Assembly: GCA_900764225.1 (NCBI GenBank)
Contig: CAAFNG010000183.1
Coordinates: 1-15,509 of the forward strand
Source: Lachnospiraceae bacterium
GTDB lineage: Bacteria; Bacillota; Clostridia; Lachnospirales; Lachnospiraceae
DNA: 15,509 nt
Direction: 5' to 3'
The translations under genes and the position numbers were made by a program. Shown in pieces: positions 1 to 6,475 of the stretch (the first letter of the stretch is position 1; every line of letters begins with the position of its first letter). The notes under the pieces were generated by a model. The model was not told the DNA's origin. It did not search any database and saw only the letters and a program-made list of their open reading frames with translations.

Positions 1-52
1 CATACGAGATTCCTCTACGTCTCGTGGGCTCGGAGATGTGTATAAGAGACAG
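1..52. other. Illumina Nextera i7 adapter remnant (not genomic)
   Basis: Bases 1-10 match the end of the P7 arm, 11-18 (TCCTCTAC) occupy the i7 index slot, 19-33 are the Nextera read-2 segment, and 34-52 are the 19-bp Tn5 mosaic end AGATGTGTATAAGAGACAG. From memory, the index is the reverse complement of GTAGAGGA (Nextera N712). This is library sequence left on the contig; genomic DNA starts at base 53. Confidence 0.98.
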
Positions 53-163
53 TTTTCGTAGTCTGTCCAAAAGAGAACGGGTGATTTCGTAATGCTCATA
101 GAGATCATACTGGGAAATTCCACGCTTCTTCATCGTTACCCAAAACCTGTCATATTTTATCAT
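53..163 (-). CDS. Small Cro/C1-type HTH transcriptional regulator (N-terminal 37 codons, cut by contig end)
   Basis: Reading leftward from ATG at 163, the product begins MIKYDRFWVTMKKRGISQYD and runs 37 codons into the adapter. The pattern (initial aromatic segment, MKKRGISQYDLY helix, then the recognition-type stretch ITRSLLDRLRK) is typical of the roughly 65-75 residue HTH_26/XRE proteins common in Clostridia. A second in-frame ATG lies at 133, but the start at 163 has a better ribosome site (AGGA, 7 nt upstream) and preserves the family's N-terminal sequence. The C-terminal half is missing only because the contig stops. It is divergent from the membrane protein at 262, with a dyad between them that it might bind (inference). 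Such proteins act as DNA-binding regulators, often of neighbouring genes. Confidence 0.8.
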
Positions 164-187
164 ATGTATGTCCTGTCTGATTCATTC

Positions 188-216
188 TTGAATTAAATTT
201 ATTATGAATGTAAAAT
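188..216 (+). promoter_or_regulatory. SigA-type promoter for the small membrane protein
   Basis: TTGAAT (188-193), a 17-bp spacer and TAAAAT (211-216) predict a start near 223, some 40 nt before the ATG at 262. The spacing is ideal and both hexamers are close to consensus. Confidence 0.6.
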
Positions 217-226
217 TGAAATCAGA

Positions 227-250
227 ACAGTGTCCTTATAGAGACACTGT
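227..250. repeat. 8-bp inverted repeat between the HTH gene and the membrane protein gene
   Basis: ACAGTGTC (227-234) and GACACTGT (243-250) are perfect inverted arms around an 8-bp spacer. The dyad lies just downstream of the predicted start of the rightward transcript and ahead of its ribosome site (AAAGGAG, 253-259). It could be an operator, plausibly for the adjacent HTH protein, or a 5' hairpin. There is no T-run after it, so it is not an intrinsic terminator. Confidence 0.6.
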
Positions 251-261
251 AGAAAGGAGAA

Positions 262-486
262 ATGATGAAAAAGAATTTGAAGATGCTGTTTTCGGTAGCG
301 GTTACTCTGTGTTTTTCAGCTGCCATGTTTTACTGTTTTGTGGGAGGTGCCCCGGAAGGAAAGGGAGGACTTACGGTGTATATGTTGTCAGCGGCTGGTT
401 TGTCTGTTCTGATGCCGGGGTTTTGCTGCGGCTGCCTGCATTACATTTTTTATCTCCGAAAAAAACTTGATGACCAGAGAAAATGA
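262..486 (+). CDS. Small two-helix membrane protein, unknown function
   Basis: A 74-residue protein that I do not recognise. After a basic start (MMKKNLK), residues of roughly 8-28 form a hydrophobic helix. A glycine-rich polar turn (GGAPEGKGG) follows, then a second helix of roughly 37-66 containing a CCGC cluster, and a basic tail (RKKLDDQRK). This predicts two membrane segments with both ends in the cytoplasm. ATG at 262 follows AAAGGAG at the right distance, and a good promoter and dyad precede it, so the gene looks real. Paired divergently with a small HTH regulator, it may be that regulator's target, but nothing shows its job. A longer frame at 204-470 overlaps it and lacks membrane-protein character or a ribosome site. 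Confidence 0.65.
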   Translation: MMKKNLKMLFSVAVTLCFSAAMFYCFVGGAPEGKGGLTVYMLSAAGLSVLMPGFCCGCLHYIFYLRKKLDDQRK

Positions 487-496
487 TCCGGAATTA

Positions 497-505
497 TGGT
501 AATAT
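497..505 (+). promoter_or_regulatory. Possible extended -10 promoter for the Mbeg1-like gene
   Basis: TGG followed directly by TAATAT (500-505) forms an extended -10 element. No convincing -35 hexamer is present. It would give a leader of about 90 nt. Confidence 0.35.
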
Positions 506-532
506 AGTAGAAAGAAAGACCGTAACCATGCC

Positions 533-566
533 AAAGCAGCCTGACAGATGCAGGAAAATCTGCTTT
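533..566 (+). other. Leader hairpin upstream of the Mbeg1-like gene
   Basis: AAAGCAG plus CCTG (533-543) can pair with CAGG (551-554) and CTGCTTT (560-566), giving an 11-bp stem with a 5-nt bulge and a 7-nt loop. No T-run follows, so it is not a terminator. Whether it has a role is unknown. Confidence 0.35.
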
Positions 567-603
567 CATTGCGAAAAACAACAAACAGTGGGTGGTGGAA
601 TTT

Positions 604-1722
604 ATGGGAAATATTTTGGATTATCTGGACTGGAGAGGTGATCTTGCCTTTTCGCAGTCGCCGTTTAACGAAGTGGACAATCTGATTCTTGCATGTTTTT
701 CTTACCTGGAGCTGGATGGAATCAGGGAGATACAGGATGGCAATACTCTTAGCATAGAGGAGCTGACAGAGCACTTTTTTGAAAAAAGTCAGGAAAAAGA
801 AATGAAGGCAGAAGGTACTTTTCTGCAGAATATGCCTGCACTTTTGAAAAAAATGGCAGAGTCCGAAAGATTTCGTGACTGCCGTGTAGGTGGATTTGTC
901 AATGAAATCATGACAGATAAGACGCAGCAGTTTGCGGCGGTGACCGTGGAGCTTACGGACGGAACCACATATATTTCTTTTCGGGGGACGGATGATACGA
1001 TCACTGGCTGGAAAGAGGATTTTTATCTCAGCAACGGAACTGTTCCATCTCACAGGAAGGCACTTGAATATCTGGAAAAAAACGGCAGATATATGCAGGC
1101 AATGATACGGCTCGGAGGACATTCGAAGGGCGGCAATCTGGCAATGTATGCGGCTATGCAATGCGAAGAAGAAATTCGAAGCAAGCTTCTGGCTGTGTAT
1201 GACAATGATGGACCGGGATTTTCAAAAGATTTTTTTTCGGAGAAAAGATGTGAGGAGATTTTGCCGAAGGTGACCCGGATCATACCGGAGGCATCCGTGA
1301 TCGGCATGCTGCTGGAGCATAAAAAGAAACCAATGATCGTGTCCAGCACCCAGAAAGGAATCCTGCAGCATGATGCTTTTACCTGGGAGGTCATGGGGAA
1401 AGGTTTTATGAGAAGAGATACGCTTACAAGACGGGCCGAGGCTTCAGACCGTACTCTTCATAAATGGATCGACAATATGAATGAAAAAGAACGGGATAGA
1501 CTGATCCAGGAGCTTTTTTCTGTACTGGAGGCTACCGGGGCGAAGACGATCTCCGGAATCCAGGAGGGTGGGCTGAAAAGCCTGACAGCTATGATAAAAC
1601 AGCTTGACCAGATGGAACCGGAATCAAAGGCCATGGTGCAGGCGCTGATCGTTGGATTTTTCGGAAGCTGTCTGGAACTCCTTCCGTTGCCGGAGCTTGA
1701 CAAAAAGCGTTTTCTGCCATAA
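604..1722 (+). CDS. Mbeg1-like alpha/beta hydrolase (DUF2974 family)
   Basis: A 372-residue protein beginning MGNILDYLDWRGD, the usual opening of the DUF2974/Mbeg1-like family of Firmicutes. The nucleophile elbow is GGHSKGG, with Ser174 inside GxSxG. The expected partners follow: YDNDGPGF (Asp200 or Asp202) and QHDAFTW (His256), as in a class 3 lipase-like Ser-Asp-His triad. No signal peptide or membrane helix is seen, so the enzyme should be cytosolic. The substrate is unknown; an ester or lipid is inferred from the fold only. I chose ATG 604 over GTG 592 because family homology starts there and GGTGG lies just upstream. It ends 53 bp before homoserine dehydrogenase and may be co-transcribed with it, though no functional link is apparent. 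Confidence 0.85.
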   Translation: MGNILDYLDWRGDLAFSQSPFNEVDNLILACFSYLELDGIREIQDGNTLSIEELTEHFFEKSQEKEMKAEGTFLQNMPALLKKMAESERFRDCRVGGFVNEIMTDKTQQFAAVTVELTDGTTYISFRGTDDTITGWKEDFYLSNGTVPSHRKALEYLEKNGRYMQAMIRLGGHSKGGNLAMYAAMQCEEEIRSKLLAVYDNDGPGFSKDFFSEKRCEEILPKVTRIIPEASVIGMLLEHKKKPMIVSSTQKGILQHDAFTWEVMGKGFMRRDTLTRRAEASDRTLHKWIDNMNEKERDRLIQELFSVLEATGAKTISGIQEGGLKSLTAMIKQLDQMEPESKAMVQALIVGFFGSCLELLPLPELDKKRFLP

Positions 1723-1775
1723 CATAGGAGATAACTCTGAAAAAATGGAAAAAACTTGAAAGGGGACATCAGAAA

Positions 1776-3071
1776 ATGAGCGAAAAAGTCGTAAATGCGG
1801 CTCTTCTTGGCCTGGGCACCGTAGGAACAGGCGTATATAAAGTAATCAGAAGCCAGGAACAGGAAATGACAGCCAAGCTTGGTTGTCAGGTGAAGATCAC
1901 GAAGATCCTGGTGCGTAACATAGAGAAAGCATCTAAGAAATTAGAAGATCCCTCAGTTCTTACAACAAACTGGGACGATATTGCAGGAGATCCTTCTATA
2001 GATATCGTGATCGAGCTGATCGGCGGCATTGAGCCTGCACGCACATATATTCTCTCTGCGCTGAAAGCTGGTAAGAACGTTGTGACAGCGAACAAAGATC
2101 TTATTGCTGTTCACGGAAAGGAAATTCTGGAGACGGCGAAGGCTGCACAGAAGGACTTTTTATTTGAGGCTGCAGTGGCAGGAGGAATTCCGATCATCGG
2201 ACCTCTGAAGAACAGTCTGGAAGCCAATCATGTGACAGAGGTTATGGGAATCGTAAACGGAACAACCAACTTTATCCTCACCAAGATGTCCCAGGAGGGA
2301 ATGGAATTTTCGGATGCACTTGCTCTTGCAACAGAGCTGGGATATGCGGAAGCTGATCCGACAGCTGATATCGAGGGAATTGATGCAGGAAGAAAGGTTG
2401 CGATCCTTGCTTCCGTAGCGTTTAATTCCAGAGTTACACTGGATAATGTTCATGTGGAGGGAATCACAAAGATCACAGCGAAGGATATCCGTTATGCGAA
2501 GGAGATGGGCTGTGAGATCAAGCTTCTTGGTGTGGCACGCTGTCAGGAGGATGGGGTTGAAGCATATGTATGCCCGATGCTGATTCCGGCTGAGCACCCG
2601 CTTGCTTCTGTCAATGATTCCTACAATGCTGTTTTTGTGCACGGAGATGCAGTGGGAGATACTATGTTCTACGGCCGCGGAGCAGGCGAGCTTCCGACAG
2701 CAAGTGCTGTTGTGGGAGATGTATTTGAGGTAGTACGCAATATGAAGGCAGACTGCTGTGGCCGTGTGGGATGTACCTGCTACAAGAGCCTTCCGGTAAA
2801 AGAGATGGCAGATACCCATAACCGCTATTTCCTCCGCCTTCAGGTAGAGGACCGCTGTGGCGTGCTGGCTGAGATCCTGGAGCATTTTGCCAAATATCAG
2901 GCAAGTGTTGCACAGATCATGCAGAAGGAGAGCAAGAGACCGGATACAGCAGAGGTTGTTGTGATCACCAAGCTGGTAAGCGAGGGCGCTTTCTTTAAGG
3001 TTAAGGAAGAGCTGGAGAACAGCGCATCTGTAAGAAAGATCTCTTCCATGATCCGTGTGTACGAGAAATAA
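1776..3071 (+). CDS. hom: Homoserine dehydrogenase with C-terminal ACT domain
   Basis: 431 residues, the normal length for the ACT-bearing form. It reduces aspartate semialdehyde to homoserine with NAD(P)H, the branch step to threonine and methionine. The Rossmann loop GLGTVGTG is at 12-19; TANKDLIA surrounds Asn106-Lys107; NGTTNFIL is at 161-168; YAEADPTADIEG is at 190-201. Asp203 and Lys207 in DAGRK match the catalytic Asp/Lys pair known from the yeast enzyme. From about residue 350 (YFLRLQVEDRCGVLAEI) comes an ACT domain, the usual site of threonine feedback. Between the two lies a cysteine cluster, CC-x4-C-x-C at 327-335. ATG 1776 follows GAAAGGGGAC. The upstream gap is 53 bp and shows no clear promoter, so read-through from the hydrolase gene is likely. 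Confidence 0.97.
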   Translation: MSEKVVNAALLGLGTVGTGVYKVIRSQEQEMTAKLGCQVKITKILVRNIEKASKKLEDPSVLTTNWDDIAGDPSIDIVIELIGGIEPARTYILSALKAGKNVVTANKDLIAVHGKEILETAKAAQKDFLFEAAVAGGIPIIGPLKNSLEANHVTEVMGIVNGTTNFILTKMSQEGMEFSDALALATELGYAEADPTADIEGIDAGRKVAILASVAFNSRVTLDNVHVEGITKITAKDIRYAKEMGCEIKLLGVARCQEDGVEAYVCPMLIPAEHPLASVNDSYNAVFVHGDAVGDTMFYGRGAGELPTASAVVGDVFEVVRNMKADCCGRVGCTCYKSLPVKEMADTHNRYFLRLQVEDRCGVLAEILEHFAKYQASVAQIMQKESKRPDTAEVVVITKLVSEGAFFKVKEELENSASVRKISSMIRVYEK

Positions 3072-3091
3072 AATTTTTGTCAAAGAAAACG

Positions 3092-3119
3092 TTGCAAAAT
3101 TTCTGGATTTTGGTACTAT
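3092..3119 (+). promoter_or_regulatory. SigA-type extended -10 promoter for gpmI
   Basis: TTGCAA (3092-3097), a 16-bp spacer ending in TGG, and TACTAT (3114-3119). The predicted leader is about 95 nt. It contains a possible helix CTGCGG (3143-3148)/CCGCAG (3186-3191) and a 12-bp palindrome CTTTGATCAAAG (3194-3205) just before the ribosome site. Confidence 0.6.
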
Positions 3120-3222
3120 ATAGAATGGAAAACAAAAGAATCCTGCGGAACATGAGACGGTGTGAAAGCATCAGAAGCAGAGGCACCGCAGAGCTTTGAT
3201 CAAAGATAAGAAGGGGAAAATT

Positions 3223-4764
3223 ATGAGTAAAAAACCAACAGTATTAATGATCCTTGATGGTTACGGACTGAATGACAGACATGACGGAAATGCTGTATAT
3301 GAAGCAAAAACACCAGTCATGGACGGACTGATGAAGGATTATCCTTTTGTAAAGGGTAATGCAAGTGGTCTCGCAGTAGGTCTTCCGGATGGCCAGATGG
3401 GTAACTCCGAGGTTGGACATATGAACATGGGTGCAGGCCGTATCGTATATCAGGAGCTCACAAGAATCACAAAAGAGATCCAGGATGGCGATTTCTTCAA
3501 GAACGAGGCACTTCTCGCTGCAATGAAGAATGCAAAGGAGAACGACTCCGCAATCCATTTCATGGGACTTCTTTCTGATGGTGGTGTACACAGTCACAAT
3601 ACACATCTCTACGGACTGCTTGAGATGGCTAAGAGAGAAGGACTTAAGAAGGTTTACGTACACTGCTTCCTTGACGGACGTGACACACCGCCTGCATCAG
3701 GTAAGGAATTCGTAGAGCAGCTGGAAGCCAAGATGAAAGAGATCGGCGTTGGTGAGATTGGTGTGATCTCCGGACGTTACTATGCAATGGACCGTGATAA
3801 CCGCTGGGATCGTGTTGAGCTTGCATACAAAGCTCTTACAGAAGGCGAGGGCGTAAAGGCAACAGATGCCGTGGCAGCAGTTCAGGCTTCCTATGATAAT
3901 GATAAGACAGATGAGTTCGTTCTTCCGACGGTTATCGAGAAAGACGGTAAACCGGTTGCAACTGTTTCCGATAAAGATTCCGTTGTATTCTTTAACTTCC
4001 GTCCTGACCGTGCAAGAGAGATCACAAGAGCTTTCTGTGATGATGATTTCAAAGGCTTTGAAAGAGCAAAGAGACTGGATACTACTTTCGTATGCTTCAC
4101 AGAGTATGACGATACGATCCAGAACAAGCAGGTAGCTTTCCACAAGGTACTACTTCATAACACATTTGGCGAGTATCTTGCAGCTCATAACATGACACAG
4201 GCACGTATCGCTGAGACTGAAAAATATGCACACGTTACATTCTTCTTCAACGGTGGTGTTGAGGAGCCGAACAAGGGAGAGGACAGAATCCTTGTAAAAT
4301 CCCCGAAGGTTCCGACTTACGACATGCAGCCTGAGATGAGTGCACCGGAGGTTTGTGAGAAGCTTGTTGAGGCAATCAAGTCTGAGAAATACGATGTGAT
4401 CATCATCAACTTTGCGAACCCGGATATGGTTGGACATACAGGTGTTGAGGCAGCTGCTGTCAAGGCTGTTGAGACTGTTGATGAGTGTGTAGGCAAGGCT
4501 GTAGAGGCAATCAAAGAGGTTGACGGACAGCTCTTTATCTGTGCTGACCACGGTAACGCAGAGCAGCTTGTAAACTACGAGACAGGAGAGCCATGGACAG
4601 CTCATACAACCAATCCTGTACCGTTCATTCTTGTAAATGCAGATCCGAAATATACACTTCGTGAGAACGGATGCCTTGCAGATATCGTTCCGACACTGAT
4701 CCAGCTTATGGGAATGGAGCAGCCAGAGGAAATGACAGGAAAATCTCTTCTTGTTGAGAAATAA
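3223..4764 (+). CDS. gpmI: 2,3-bisphosphoglycerate-independent phosphoglycerate mutase
   Basis: 513 residues, full family length. It interconverts 3- and 2-phosphoglycerate in glycolysis and gluconeogenesis through a phosphoserine, using two Mn ions. All key residues are visible: Asp12 in ILDGYG, the phosphorylated Ser62 in MGNSEVGHMN, DGRD at 151-154, FNFRPDRAREI in the substrate-binding part, Asp401 and His405 in NPDMVGHTG, and Asp442-His443 in ADHGNAE. Late in the protein TAHTTNP gives the last metal histidine. These match the Geobacillus stearothermophilus numbering to within two residues. I chose ATG 3223 because AAGGGG lies 7 nt upstream and homology begins there; an in-frame TTG at 3196 would add nine non-family residues. 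The gene has its own promoter and a strong terminator, so it is monocistronic. Confidence 0.98.
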   Translation: MSKKPTVLMILDGYGLNDRHDGNAVYEAKTPVMDGLMKDYPFVKGNASGLAVGLPDGQMGNSEVGHMNMGAGRIVYQELTRITKEIQDGDFFKNEALLAAMKNAKENDSAIHFMGLLSDGGVHSHNTHLYGLLEMAKREGLKKVYVHCFLDGRDTPPASGKEFVEQLEAKMKEIGVGEIGVISGRYYAMDRDNRWDRVELAYKALTEGEGVKATDAVAAVQASYDNDKTDEFVLPTVIEKDGKPVATVSDKDSVVFFNFRPDRAREITRAFCDDDFKGFERAKRLDTTFVCFTEYDDTIQNKQVAFHKVLLHNTFGEYLAAHNMTQARIAETEKYAHVTFFFNGGVEEPNKGEDRILVKSPKVPTYDMQPEMSAPEVCEKLVEAIKSEKYDVIIINFANPDMVGHTGVEAAAVKAVETVDECVGKAVEAIKEVDGQLFICADHGNAEQLVNYETGEPWTAHTTNPVPFILVNADPKYTLRENGCLADIVPTLIQLMGMEQPEEMTGKSLLVEK

Positions 4765-4784
4765 TTAAAAATATTTATGCTTAT

Positions 4785-4822
4785 AAGCCCTGCAGATGAT
4801 AGGATTCTGCAGGGCTTTTTTC
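4785..4822 (+). terminator. Intrinsic terminator after gpmI
   Basis: AAGCCCTGCAGA (4785-4796) pairs perfectly with TCTGCAGGGCTT (4806-4817) around a 9-nt loop, followed by T residues. It lies 20 bp after the gpmI stop. Confidence 0.95.
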
Positions 4823-4872
4823 TGTGGTGAAACGCTAGATTTTTATATATGGAAAAATTTTTCAAAAGCATC

Positions 4873-4901
4873 TTGTAAATTAGATATATTTCAACTATAA
4901 T
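4873..4901 (+). promoter_or_regulatory. Near-consensus SigA promoter for the first MATE gene
   Basis: TTGTAA (4873-4878), 17-bp spacer, perfect TATAAT (4896-4901). A 12-bp A/T palindrome (GAAAAATTTTTC, 4852-4863) lies immediately upstream and could act as an UP-like A-tract. It should be strong and appears constitutive; no operator dyad overlaps it. Confidence 0.85.
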
Positions 4902-4962
4902 CCCTCTGATACATAAAAAAAGCAGCACAAAATTTATTTTTGCAGGGGGTAAATGACATTAA

Positions 4963-6315
4963 ATGAAAACAGACATGACACAGGGAAAGCCGATGAAGGT
5001 GCTCCTGGGATTTACTATCCCGGTATTTATCGGTAATGTATTTCAGCAGTTTTACAGCATGGTCGATGCCGTAGTAGTCGGAAAATTTGTAGGGACAAAA
5101 GCACTGGCAGCAGTCGGGGCAACGGGAACCATTATTTTTCTGATTATCGGTTTCCTTCTGGGAATCACTACAGGTTTCACGGTGCTGACCGCACAGAAAT
5201 ATGGTGCCGGTAAGATGGATGAAATGCGCCAGACAGTAGGAAATGCTATGATCCTGACAGCAGGAATCTCGGCATTGATGACACTCATCAGTATGACAGG
5301 AATGCATGCACTTCTGAAATTCATGAACACGCCGGAGGATATCTTTCAGGATGCCTATGCGTATGTAATGATCATCTGCGGAGGAATTTTTGCCCAGGCT
5401 TTATATAATATCCTGGCCAGCTTTCTTCGTGCACTGGGAAACAGCAAGGTGCCGCTGTATTTTCTGATTCTGTCCGCACTTTTGAATATTGTTCTTGATC
5501 TTGTGTTTATTATCGTATTTAAGATGGGAGCACCGGGAGCAGCCTGGGCTACCGTTATTTCACAGGGAACATCGGGGCTTCTCTGTCTGGTATATATCTG
5601 GAAATGTGTGCCGGAGCTTCGCATGCGCCGGGATGACTGGCATTTCCGCCGTAATATTGCAGGCAAACAGATCGGAGTGGGAATTCCCATGGGGCTTCAG
5701 TATTCCATCACGGCGATCGGAAGCATGATGGTACAGTCTGCTCTGAATATGCTGGGCTCCTATGCCGTGGCTGCGTTTACAGCGGGAAGCAAGATCGAGC
5801 AGATTTTTTCCCAGGCATTTGTGGCACAGGGAACAGCAAGCGCGACCTACAATGCACAGAATATCGGAGCAGGCAAGCTGGATCGTGTGCGAAAAGGCTT
5901 CCGTGCATCCCATCTGATCGGGTGTGTGTACTGCGCGATCGTGGGAACTTTCCTGTTCTATTTCGGAAAAAATTTCGCGTATCTGTTTATCTCTGATAAT
6001 ATCGCAGAGGTACTTCCGATGGTGGATACCTATCTGAAATGTGTTGCGCTGTTTTTTATTCCGCTTTATTTTGTCAATGTACTCAGAAACGGAATCCAGG
6101 GAATGGGCTATGGTCTGCTTCCGATGATGTCCGGTGTGGCAGAACTTGCAGGAAGGGGAATTACGGCAATGATCGCAGCACAGAAAAACAGCTATGTGGG
6201 AACCTGTATGGCAAGCCCGATGGCCTGGATCTTTGCCACAACGCTTCTCTGGATCATGTACTTCTATGTAATGAAGGACATGGCGAAGAAATTATGTTCG
6301 GGAAATAACTTCTAA
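4963..6315 (+). CDS. MATE family efflux transporter
   Basis: 450 residues, typical for a 12-helix multidrug and toxic compound extrusion transporter of the inner membrane. The family opening is clear: MTQGKPMKVLLGFTIPVFIG, then FQQFYSMVDAVVVGKFVG and ALAAVGATG, with alternating hydrophobic blocks to the end. The second half repeats the fold from about residue 230 (GIPMGLQYSITAIGSMMVQS). Such proteins exchange Na+ or H+ for organic cations, but the substrate cannot be read from sequence. ATG 4963 is preceded by GCAGGGGG at 4942-4949, a rather long 13 nt; ATG 4953 is out of frame. It is transcribed alone from the promoter at 4873-4901. It is only distantly like the MATE gene on the opposite strand at 8560-9918 and is not a tandem duplicate. 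Confidence 0.93.
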   Translation: MKTDMTQGKPMKVLLGFTIPVFIGNVFQQFYSMVDAVVVGKFVGTKALAAVGATGTIIFLIIGFLLGITTGFTVLTAQKYGAGKMDEMRQTVGNAMILTAGISALMTLISMTGMHALLKFMNTPEDIFQDAYAYVMIICGGIFAQALYNILASFLRALGNSKVPLYFLILSALLNIVLDLVFIIVFKMGAPGAAWATVISQGTSGLLCLVYIWKCVPELRMRRDDWHFRRNIAGKQIGVGIPMGLQYSITAIGSMMVQSALNMLGSYAVAAFTAGSKIEQIFSQAFVAQGTASATYNAQNIGAGKLDRVRKGFRASHLIGCVYCAIVGTFLFYFGKNFAYLFISDNIAEVLPMVDTYLKCVALFFIPLYFVNVLRNGIQGMGYGLLPMMSGVAELAGRGITAMIAAQKNSYVGTCMASPMAWIFATTLLWIMYFYVMKDMAKKLCSGNNF

Positions 6316-6342
6316 AAAAAACGTGAAATAAGATGCAAATTT

Positions 6343-6439
6343 CAGAAAGTATGTTATAATGAGAAAGCTGGTAACTAATACCAGAAAGTATCAACAAAAA
6401 GGTGCCCGAGCCGAAGCGCATGATGTATGCAGAAAGTAT
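6343..6439 (+). repeat. Three CAGAAAGTAT direct repeats in the L,D-transpeptidase promoter and leader
   Basis: CAGAAAGTAT occurs exactly at 6343-6352, 6382-6391 and 6430-6439. The first copy abuts the -10. The second and third each follow a short inverted repeat: CTGGTA/TACCAG with loop ACTAA (6368-6384), and GCAT/ATGC with a 5-nt loop (6418-6430). The region matches no riboswitch class that I can recognise. It could be a repeated protein-binding site or a structured leader. Confidence 0.6.
6352..6360 (+). promoter_or_regulatory. Extended -10 promoter for the L,D-transpeptidase gene
   Basis: TGT directly followed by a perfect TATAAT (6355-6360). The -35 is poor (ATGCAA, 6333-6338), as is common with extended -10 elements. 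The predicted start is near 6367, giving a leader of about 110 nt. Confidence 0.65.
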
Positions 6440-6475
6440 GGAAGGGTACATGAAACATAGAGGTGGAGTATAAAT

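Noticed and set aside
388..1161. 257-codon minus-strand frame across the small membrane protein and hydrolase genes
   Set aside because: It spans two rightward genes and an intergenic region and has no family features.
1745..1759. Four-codon frame MEKT-stop with AGGAG upstream, as an attenuator leader for hom
   Set aside because: One threonine codon, poor spacing (about 14 nt), and no terminator/antiterminator hairpins in the 53-bp gap.
2160..3083. 307-codon minus-strand frame antisense to hom
   Set aside because: No ribosome site or recognisable domain. It is a by-product of codon use in the well-supported homoserine dehydrogenase gene.
6367..6475. Known riboswitch (c-di-AMP ydaO type) ahead of the L,D-transpeptidase gene
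   Set aside because: Cell-wall genes often carry that switch, but I see none of its conserved core sequences and the leader is short for it.
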